From an uncultured Acidobacteriaceae bacterium (GTDB lineage: Bacteria; Acidobacteriota; Terriglobia; Terriglobales; Acidobacteriaceae), in contig CAIKND010000029.1 of NCBI GenBank assembly GCA_903828675.1, positions 62,001 to 126,000 on the forward strand: DNA of 64,000 nucleotides, read 5' to 3'. Under the pieces are notes generated by a model. It ran no database searches. It was not told where the DNA came from and saw nothing but the letters and a program-made list of their open reading frames with translations. A program made the position numbers and the translations under genes. This document shows positions 40,520-47,561 of this stretch, piece by piece; positions within the stretch are counted from its first letter, which is position 1; each line of letters starts with the position of its first letter.

Positions 40520-41245
40520 CTAGTTTCGAAATGGAATTCCATCGTTGTCTGTGGTGATTGTGCAGATGTCGATAAACGCCCAGATCCAGACCATTAGTCC
40601 GGCCAAGCCGAGGGTCAAGAGCGTAATCCCTAATTGCAGACAGCCTTTCCTGGTAGAGCCGGCATAGAAGCTATGTGCACCAAACGCACCAAAAAGAATC
40701 CCCAGCAGCAGGAATACGGTTCGATTTTTGGCGGGCACTCTGGGGTCAATAGCCCACACGGTGGGCAGCGGCGCCTGCGTTGGCACCGGATAGGGCACGG
40801 GCGTGGGACGGCCATATCCCAAAGAGCTGAACAAGGGCGGAGCCTGGGGTTCCTGCCCGGGCAGCGGATGCGCCAGCAGGTTATACCCCCAGGAGTCGAA
40901 CATCGGCGGACCCTGCGTCAGTTCACCTGCCTGAATGCTGGTCGCTGGTGGCGACGACGGGGTTCCTGCGAACCCAATGTACGGCGGAGGCGGAGGAGGC
41001 GGATTTACTGCCTGAGCAACTGCGGGCCCTTCGGTGCTTGCCACCTCCGCTCCATGCAGATCAGGAGCCGCAATGCTCAGTTTGGGTTCTGCGGCCGGAG
41101 CTGCTATGCAGCCAAAAACGGTGCAACCGCCATTCTCGTCATAGCAGTCGGCATGATGGGGCGTGCCGCAGCCTGTGCAGATGACGGATTGTTCGTCATT
41201 CTGCTCGATCACTCCGCGGCAGTAAGGACAGACGGCGGCGATCAT
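40520..41245 (-). CDS. Prokaryotic RING-like zinc-finger protein with C-terminal TM2 domain
   Basis: N-term CPYCRGVIEQNDEQSVICTGCGTPHHADCYDENGGCTVFGC; Pro-rich linker; C-term RTVFLLLGILFGAFGAHSFYAGSTRKGCLQLGITLLTLGLAGLMVWIWAFIDI. Confidence 0.83.
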   Translation of the reverse strand: MIAAVCPYCRGVIEQNDEQSVICTGCGTPHHADCYDENGGCTVFGCIAAPAAEPKLSIAAPDLHGAEVASTEGPAVAQAVNPPPPPPPYIGFAGTPSSPPATSIQAGELTQGPPMFDSWGYNLLAHPLPGQEPQAPPLFSSLGYGRPTPVPYPVPTQAPLPTVWAIDPRVPAKNRTVFLLLGILFGAFGAHSFYAGSTRKGCLQLGITLLTLGLAGLMVWIWAFIDICTITTDNDGIPFRN

Positions 41246-42309
41246 GCGCGAGACTTCTCCTTATAGCGAAAGGCGTAGCGTCCAATCTGAACCAGATCGC
41301 CATCGAGTAAGACCCGGCTCGAGATCGGGACTCCTGAAACAAATACAGGGCCTGCGGCACGAAGCGTCATGCGGGCGCCATTGGCCATCAAATATGCATG
41401 GGAGGGCAGGATGGCGGGGTCCTTAAACAGGTAAATGTCGGACTGCTGATCGCTGCCGATCGAGGTCTGCGGTTTATAGAGAATGAATTGCTTTCCTGCC
41501 AGCGGGCCCGATACGACATAAAACCAGCGGTCCTTCAGGGCACTTTCGACAACGCCCATCATGGCGCCGGTAGCCATACCGAAGATGGCAAAGCCGACGG
41601 CTCTGCTTACCGCAGCGCTGGAACTGCCCGTCCAGATGGAAATCGGGTCAAACAGCAATCCCCCGATGCATGCCCCGAGAATTCCGCCCAGCACTCCGAA
41701 CTTGCCCTTTTTGAACGATTGCCCGACGATTCCGTATACCAAGCCGCCCGCTACGCCAAAGACCGCCCAGGCAGCGGCACGCGCAATCCAGAATGCCGGA
41801 CTTCTATTGGACTGAACTCCGAGCTCGGCACAGATTGCCACGCCTATATTGAAGACAATGTTGGCCATGAAATAGAACAAGAAGCCCAGAAACGCGCCCA
41901 AGGGGAGCGCAAGAGCCGCCCGGATCAGCGCCTTCTGCACCGATCGCTCCACAAGGCTTTCCGCGATGCCAAAGCCAAGCGTCATGAGAGCCACCAGGAC
42001 CGGCATCAACAGGAGATTGCCCCAATGATGCGATCGCGGATCGTCTATGAACCCAGGCTCACAGATTGCCCATCCGGCCAGAGATCCCACTAGCCCCGCA
42101 GCACCAAGGTAAAACCACCCCTGCAAAAGTAGGCTGCCTTGTTCCTGCTCAACCGCTGGAGCTTGCCCCGAGGCCTCAGTAATGGTTCCGTAAGAACGGC
42201 CACCGGGTTGTGCGGACGCAATCGCCTGCGGAAGGCTCTCCGCAACTTGCACACCATCCAGGTCGTCGAGCGTTATCTTGATTCTCTCTGGGGAATTGCC
42301 GGCCATCAT
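41242..42309 (-). CDS. Multi-TM protein with C-terminal FHA-like domain
   Basis: 355 aa; several TM helices; GPLAGKQFILYKPQTSIGSDQQSDIYLFKDPAILPSHAYLMANGARMTLRAAGPVFVSGVPISSRVLLDGDLVQIGRYAFRY. Confidence 0.82.
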   Translation of the reverse strand: MMAGNSPERIKITLDDLDGVQVAESLPQAIASAQPGGRSYGTITEASGQAPAVEQEQGSLLLQGWFYLGAAGLVGSLAGWAICEPGFIDDPRSHHWGNLLLMPVLVALMTLGFGIAESLVERSVQKALIRAALALPLGAFLGFLFYFMANIVFNIGVAICAELGVQSNRSPAFWIARAAAWAVFGVAGGLVYGIVGQSFKKGKFGVLGGILGACIGGLLFDPISIWTGSSSAAVSRAVGFAIFGMATGAMMGVVESALKDRWFYVVSGPLAGKQFILYKPQTSIGSDQQSDIYLFKDPAILPSHAYLMANGARMTLRAAGPVFVSGVPISSRVLLDGDLVQIGRYAFRYKEKSRA

Positions 42310-43145
42310 GGTTTCCCTTTCGTGCCCTGCGGCGGTGGCGCTGGGTTGGTGCTCTGCGGGGCGGGACTGTTCACCGTACCCTCATCGGCTCCGCTTCGGC
42401 TTCCACTCAAAGAGTTGCTCGGTATGCCATATAACGGCTGCCCGGTCCGCGAATCCACCGGCACCAGCACCAGCCGTGGAAATAGAAACCAGGACAACAG
42501 AAAGCCGATCAGCAAAGCGGATATGTAGGAGATCACGGTGACTGCCGCATTGAGCATCGCGCGGCCTTCGTTGGGCGGATGCCTAAATTCATTTACTCGA
42601 TCGAAATCGGAGTCTGCCTCGTCGCCTCCGGAACCTGGAAGCAGGGGTTCGGGTTTTCCGGTTTCGCCGGCGCCTTCGCCGCCTTTGTTATCCACGAAAA
42701 CGATCTGCGGAATCCGTTCCAGTTTTTCCCCAACCCACCCGAAACATCCCTCTTCATCGGAATGGGGATCATAAACCCAGGCCACTTGCCGGGGTGCGGA
42801 GAAGAAGTTCTTGTGGATGAACGTGTCGTGATCGGAGAGAAATACGCCGAAGCCAGGATGTGAGTGGTACCAGCCTACGATGCGTGCCTCAGGATAATCG
42901 CGATCTTTGATGCGATAAATATGCTCCCAGGTATCCTGGGTAAAGGTGACATGGGAGCCTCCTTGCGTGGCGTTTGCACCGGGGATACTGGCCTCGACAG
43001 AGGTGACGCCGTGGTCCTCGTCGCCAATCAGGACGCCGCAGACCTCGGCCTTGATGGAAGAGCGGGCGTGTTGCCGGATCCGCCGGGCTGCCTCGCAACT
43101 CATCCGGAGCTCGAACTTCTTTGCCTCTTCAGGCTTCCGCTTCAT
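42306..43145 (-). CDS. JAB/MPN (JAMM) metalloprotease, C-terminal TM; deubiquitinase-like
   Basis: 279 aa; AEVCGVLIGDED plus HSHPGFGVFLSDHD; C-terminal SYISALLIGFLLSWFLFP helix. Confidence 0.9.
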   Translation of the reverse strand: MKRKPEEAKKFELRMSCEAARRIRQHARSSIKAEVCGVLIGDEDHGVTSVEASIPGANATQGGSHVTFTQDTWEHIYRIKDRDYPEARIVGWYHSHPGFGVFLSDHDTFIHKNFFSAPRQVAWVYDPHSDEEGCFGWVGEKLERIPQIVFVDNKGGEGAGETGKPEPLLPGSGGDEADSDFDRVNEFRHPPNEGRAMLNAAVTVISYISALLIGFLLSWFLFPRLVLVPVDSRTGQPLYGIPSNSLSGSRSGADEGTVNSPAPQSTNPAPPPQGTKGKP

Positions 43146-44338
43146 GCTTCCGTGCTCCCTTCAGCAACAACCCCGCCCAGCACAGTCTGGCGGTCCCCCT
43201 CGGGCAAATATCCAATCTCCCGATCGGCGCTTCGGGCAACAAAAATATCCAGCAACGGCAATCCCAGCTCAGTGAGTTTGCGGCTTCCCCACGCTTCGCT
43301 GCCGCTATATCCGTGGACGGTCTCAACAACACGCTGTTGGCCATCGCAGGAGCAGGCGCCTTCGTCATAGAGCACACTGCCGACGGCGGCAAAGCGCTCC
43401 TCTTGAGCGCCACAGCGTGGACAAACCAGGCGCCAGATCACGTCGCGGCTGAACTCGAGCGTGACCTCCGTGGCTCCCAAATCGATCTGCGCTCGCTGCC
43501 AAAGCCGTTCAAGGGTCCAATCTGCGGAGGCTTCCGGCAGCCGCACGAGTTCTGGAATCGTGTAATGGCTCATGCAGTCGGGATTCTCAGTGTAGTCCAC
43601 GGTATAGGAGGTGTGGTTCAATCCCTCGAAGACAAACCCACGACTGGCAAGAGTCGGCAACCCATGCAGCAGCTTCACTGCTTCCTGTACTTGAATGCCG
43701 GCAATAATGGAAGAGATCGTTGGCGTTGTAGGCACTTTGCCGACTGCGTCCGCGCGATGCGCCAGGAGATTGCAAGACATGCGCTGCTGAAGAATCGCCC
43801 AGTCCACCTCACCAAGCGTGCATTCATAACAGGGAGCGTGGCCGGGAAGAAACAGACGTGCAACTCCGTTGATTCCCTCGATCGCACCATCAATCCAGGG
43901 ACGCCCAACCTTCCAGGCGGCACGATTGATCCACAAACGTGCTTCGCGATTGTCCAAGCCGGCGAGAATCACGTCAGCCCATTCGAAGATCCCCAACCCG
44001 CAATCGTGCATCACGTTTGCCGCGATGGGTTGCACCAGCGCATCTTCAGCCAGAGCACGATAGCCTTTCGCGGCCGCAACGGCCTTCAGCTCTCCCACAT
44101 CTTCCGTGCGATATAAAACAGAGCGAGAGAGATTGGTTACTTCGATCCGGTCCAAGTCCACGACGACCACGCGACGAAACCCTAACAGCGCCAGGTTCTT
44201 CAGTATCTCGTTGCCCAACGCTCCTGCACCGATGACCAGAACGCGGCACGCGGCAATGAGGGCTTGATCCCACCACGGAATCAGTCGCAGTCGGCTGTAC
44301 CGGTCCTCGCGTACATCGTCCCCGGAGAGGGTCTCCAT
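43142..44338 (-). CDS. E1-like ubiquitin-activating enzyme (ThiF/UBA3-like)
   Basis: VLVIGAGALGNEILKNLALLGFRRVVVVDLDRIEVTNLSRSVLYRTEDVG; IDGAIEGINGVARLFLPGHAPCYECTLGEVDWAILQQRMSCNLL; CPRC; C-terminal SRKLTELGLPLLDIFVARSADREIGYLPEGD. Start set to METLSGDD (44338). Confidence 0.9.
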   Translation of the reverse strand: METLSGDDVREDRYSRLRLIPWWDQALIAACRVLVIGAGALGNEILKNLALLGFRRVVVVDLDRIEVTNLSRSVLYRTEDVGELKAVAAAKGYRALAEDALVQPIAANVMHDCGLGIFEWADVILAGLDNREARLWINRAAWKVGRPWIDGAIEGINGVARLFLPGHAPCYECTLGEVDWAILQQRMSCNLLAHRADAVGKVPTTPTISSIIAGIQVQEAVKLLHGLPTLASRGFVFEGLNHTSYTVDYTENPDCMSHYTIPELVRLPEASADWTLERLWQRAQIDLGATEVTLEFSRDVIWRLVCPRCGAQEERFAAVGSVLYDEGACSCDGQQRVVETVHGYSGSEAWGSRKLTELGLPLLDIFVARSADREIGYLPEGDRQTVLGGVVAEGSTEA

Positions 44339-44348
44339 CTGGTCTTTC

Positions 44349-44624
44349 TTATCTGCAGCCGGCCGTGATCTCTGGTTGCAGACGCAGAATATCGCCCTCT
44401 CCAACCTGTGCTTCGGCCAACGTCTGCGTATCCTGCACCTGGCGCCCGGAGTTCTTGTGGTGAAACTTGTAACTGAGTGGCGCCCCATCCGGACCGTTGG
44501 TGGGCAGCCTCAGCTTCTGCACAAGCACTGCAATGATCTTGTTGCACGGCGCGTCGTCGGGCAACTCCACAGGCACTCGCTTGTTTTCTGTCGAATCGTA
44601 CACGGTTACATTAATCGTGGGCAT
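44349..44624 (-). CDS. Ubiquitin-like beta-grasp protein (YukD/EsaB-like)
   Basis: 91 aa MPTINVTVYDSTENKRVPVELPDDAPCNKIIAVLVQKLRLPTNGPDGAPLSYKFHHKNSGRQVQDTQTLAEAQVGEGDILRLQPEITAGCR; starts 10 nt upstream of the E1. Confidence 0.85.
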   Translation of the reverse strand: MPTINVTVYDSTENKRVPVELPDDAPCNKIIAVLVQKLRLPTNGPDGAPLSYKFHHKNSGRQVQDTQTLAEAQVGEGDILRLQPEITAGCR

Positions 44625-44649
44625 CTGCTTCTCTTCCTGAGCATCGATC

Positions 44650-45693
44650 TCAGTGTTGGGACTGCACAAAGGCTTCCAGATGGCGGCGTCCGTCGCCGGA
44701 AAATGTCCATCCGGAAACATCCAGCAATGCATCGGCTCGTACCGCAAAATTCAGGTTCTCGGCGTTGGGGCTGTGGTTCTTGTCCACCATCGAAGTCACG
44801 ATTCCCGCAAGCTGCCCCCGCGCGTTGAACAGCGGACCGCCGCTATTGCCTGGACTCACAGGAGCTGAGATTTGAAAAGCATCCTGATCTTTCCTGGAGA
44901 CAATACCTGTACTCAAGGTGAACCTCAGACCTTGTGGATGACCGATCACGAATATCGTTTCGCCATCCTTTAATTGTTTGGCGCCGACAATCGGCAAAGT
45001 AAAGCCGCCTTTGCCCGCACTGCGCGGAAGCCAAAGTAGAAGCATATCGAGATTCTTGTGTCGTGCCACAACTTCGGCGGTTGCCCAGGTTCCCGAGACC
45101 GACGCCACAAGCGCATGCTGTCCGTTTGGCCGCCCCGCTTCGCCATCAATAACATGCCTCGCAGTCGCAATCAAGTAGCCTTCTGCATTGGCCTGTAGCA
45201 GGATACCCGCTCCAAGCGCTGAAGACGGTCCTTCCACGTGCGAAAACCAGTTTCGCTGCACTGGGGTGAGCACTACAACCAGAGGCTTCAACTGCTCTGA
45301 AACTTGTTCGGAAGTCAATTCGTGTTCCGCAGGCAAAACCGGAAATTCTATTTTGCTATCCAGCTCACTGAGCCCCCGGCTGACCTCAGAAGGCGCCGGT
45401 CCCAGAGTAAGAGTCAACACAAGCCCAATGGATGTAACGATGCCGCTGATAGCGAGCAGCGTTGACAAGAAAGAGACCCAGGCAAACTTGCTGCGCGGCG
45501 GCAGTCCACGAACAGCAACCCGGAGTACAACGGAAGCCACACACAGAAGTGGCAGAACCAGAACCAGCGGTGACAGGCTTACTCTTGCCCACCACGGAAT
45601 TGGCGATGGCAACTTTGCGGTTATACTAGCCGGCTCGTCAGCAGGTTGAGTCGTTTGCGCGATCTCATCGTGACTGATGACAATTCTTTCCAT
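44650..45693 (-). CDS. Membrane-anchored trypsin-like serine protease, first gene of the Ubl operon
   Basis: Two N-terminal hydrophobic segments; IATARHVIDGEA (His), NLDMLLLWL (Asp), ISAPVSPGNSGGPLFNARGQLAGIVT (Ser). ATG at 45693 preferred over TTG at 45726. Confidence 0.88.
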   Translation of the reverse strand: MERIVISHDEIAQTTQPADEPASITAKLPSPIPWWARVSLSPLVLVLPLLCVASVVLRVAVRGLPPRSKFAWVSFLSTLLAISGIVTSIGLVLTLTLGPAPSEVSRGLSELDSKIEFPVLPAEHELTSEQVSEQLKPLVVVLTPVQRNWFSHVEGPSSALGAGILLQANAEGYLIATARHVIDGEAGRPNGQHALVASVSGTWATAEVVARHKNLDMLLLWLPRSAGKGGFTLPIVGAKQLKDGETIFVIGHPQGLRFTLSTGIVSRKDQDAFQISAPVSPGNSGGPLFNARGQLAGIVTSMVDKNHSPNAENLNFAVRADALLDVSGWTFSGDGRRHLEAFVQSQH

Positions 45694-46054
45694 CCATGGC
45701 CTATGTGCTTGCTTGAGTAACGCCAATTCTCACCCATAGCCCCAAGATTTGCAAGTTTGAAGAAGCGCTTCTTCCCTGCCCTCGCAGGCTGCTTCTGCAC
45801 AATTGGAGCCATGTCCTGTTACAAGACACCTGTTTGAATTCGATTCTGGAAAACGAGTGGAACTGAAGGGTAAGACTGCCGGAGTTCCCATTGCAATGTG
45901 AGGTATAACACTCGGGCAGGTAAAGCACTCGACGCAGCCAATATTCAATCGCCGGCAACTGCTCGATTTTCAGAAGATGATTCTTTGGTATTTCGATCAG
46001 GAGGCTGCAGGCAGAAACGGCAGGCGGCGTCTCGTCTGATGCCGTTATTAAAAA

Positions 46055-47404
46055 TCAGCGTATCGCTATCGGGCGATCAGGAAATGTGCGATAGGCAATG
46101 ACTTCAGCCGATAAGGGCGTCCCGACCAGTTTGGTTGTCTTGAGCAGCACTTCAAAGTAAGGCAAACTAGCGGTATGTAACCGGTCTTGAAAGCGATGAA
46201 GCGGTTCTTCTGAAGTGAGGAATTCCCCCGCAGCTTCAGTGGCCTCAGACGTTGTACCTGCAACAATCAGCACATTGGCTGTGTGTTCGCCGTTGGGGAT
46301 GTAGTCGATGACACTGAATCCGTTGGAGCTTCCTGGATCAACCGGCGCCTCATACAAGGCGCTTTCGCCTGGTTGCGGATGCCGGTTTCTGACCTGCATC
46401 TTCTTGAGGTCCGGATCGTATTCAAAAATAAAGTTGAGCCGGTCTTCAAAGAGGCTGCTCCAGGGATTCGAGCGGCTGCTGCCAATAATAATGACGTTGT
46501 CAGTCTTGATTGCGCTGGGCCGATAGTCGCGGCAATACTGCAGATGCATCCGCTTGGACAGTGGATCGAAAGCCAGAATCTTCTGCGCCACACGGAAATC
46601 CCCGAGACTGCCGTTGCTCCTGGACGCGATTGTCTGCAAATCCACCTTCATCTCCGGGCTGAGATCAGATGACTGGATTTGCTCAATATAGTCATGGTTC
46701 AGATAATCGTTCAGCGAAATCCGTTTCTTCAGGATGTCTTCGACCAGCGCGAACGAAGTGTCGGCTACCACTACGTCTGTCTGGCGCGTCGAATCGATAA
46801 TTCCCGACCAAAATGGCCCGATAGTTGGTTCGCCCTGCCATGCGTACAGCTGATTCCTATCGCTGCGTTCATTCAGATAAAGATACAGGCAGATGCTCGC
46901 AATCAAGATGCTCAAAGCAACAGCAATATACTCGGGCCGCCACTTCCTACGCGCAGGAATAGCGAGGCCTGCATCAGACGGCTTCGCTTCAATCAGATCG
47001 GGGGGCGTGATCGGGACTGGCGGTTCGCTGACGAGTTCCGGCGCCGCGGGACGCAGGCTGAAATGCGGCGTATAGCTTCTGAGGGGAATCTCAAGCAATA
47101 TCGATTCGTTAATACCCTCGGTGGCATAGTAAATGCCTATACGCTTGCGCAACTCGGACGCATTGACCCGGACAATGTTGTCCGCACTGGTGTCGTAGTT
47201 CGCCCGGCGCTCGAACACCTGTATTCCGATTTCCTGTTCGGAAATCTGGACGTTATCGCCTTCCAGAGAGCGCTGTCCGACAAAGCGCAGAAAGTCGCGA
47301 AGCCTGGTGGCCCTCTTCAACTCAGTGCTGGAACATATCCTCTCAAGAAGCGCGGAACACCGAGCGTGACTGAGCGATTCCTTATCAATGTTGGATTCGG
47401 TCAT
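46055..47404 (-). CDS. Membrane protein with N-terminal HTH-like domain
   Basis: 449 aa; SSTELKRATRLRDFLRFVGQRSLEGDNVQISEQEIGIQVFERRANYDTSADNIVRVNASELRKRIGIYY, single TM EYIAVALSILIASICLYLYL, extracytoplasmic domain. Confidence 0.65.
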   Translation of the reverse strand: MTESNIDKESLSHARCSALLERICSSTELKRATRLRDFLRFVGQRSLEGDNVQISEQEIGIQVFERRANYDTSADNIVRVNASELRKRIGIYYATEGINESILLEIPLRSYTPHFSLRPAAPELVSEPPVPITPPDLIEAKPSDAGLAIPARRKWRPEYIAVALSILIASICLYLYLNERSDRNQLYAWQGEPTIGPFWSGIIDSTRQTDVVVADTSFALVEDILKKRISLNDYLNHDYIEQIQSSDLSPEMKVDLQTIASRSNGSLGDFRVAQKILAFDPLSKRMHLQYCRDYRPSAIKTDNVIIIGSSRSNPWSSLFEDRLNFIFEYDPDLKKMQVRNRHPQPGESALYEAPVDPGSSNGFSVIDYIPNGEHTANVLIVAGTTSEATEAAGEFLTSEEPLHRFQDRLHTASLPYFEVLLKTTKLVGTPLSAEVIAYRTFPDRPIAIR

Positions 47405-47561
47405 CGCGGATAGCCCCCGACTGCACTCCTGGCGATTCCGCCTGGATAATGTAAATTCTTCAGGAAGATCTCAAATCAGCGAGAATACCCTTGAATTGAT
47501 GAAGTCCTTACGTAAGAACTACGTGAGAAGCTTACCTTCATAAAGCGAATTAACTTGCACG

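Noticed and set aside
39122-45693. ThiF-type thiamine/molybdopterin biosynthesis operon as explanation for the E1/Ubl/JAB genes
   Set aside because: No ThiG, ThiH, MoaE or cysteine-synthase genes nearby; E2 and RING-like genes and UBA3-like E1 features point to conjugation instead.
39122-45693. Type VII secretion locus (because of the YukD-like Ubl and FHA domain)
   Set aside because: No WXG100 protein and no FtsK/EssC-type ATPase in or beside the operon.
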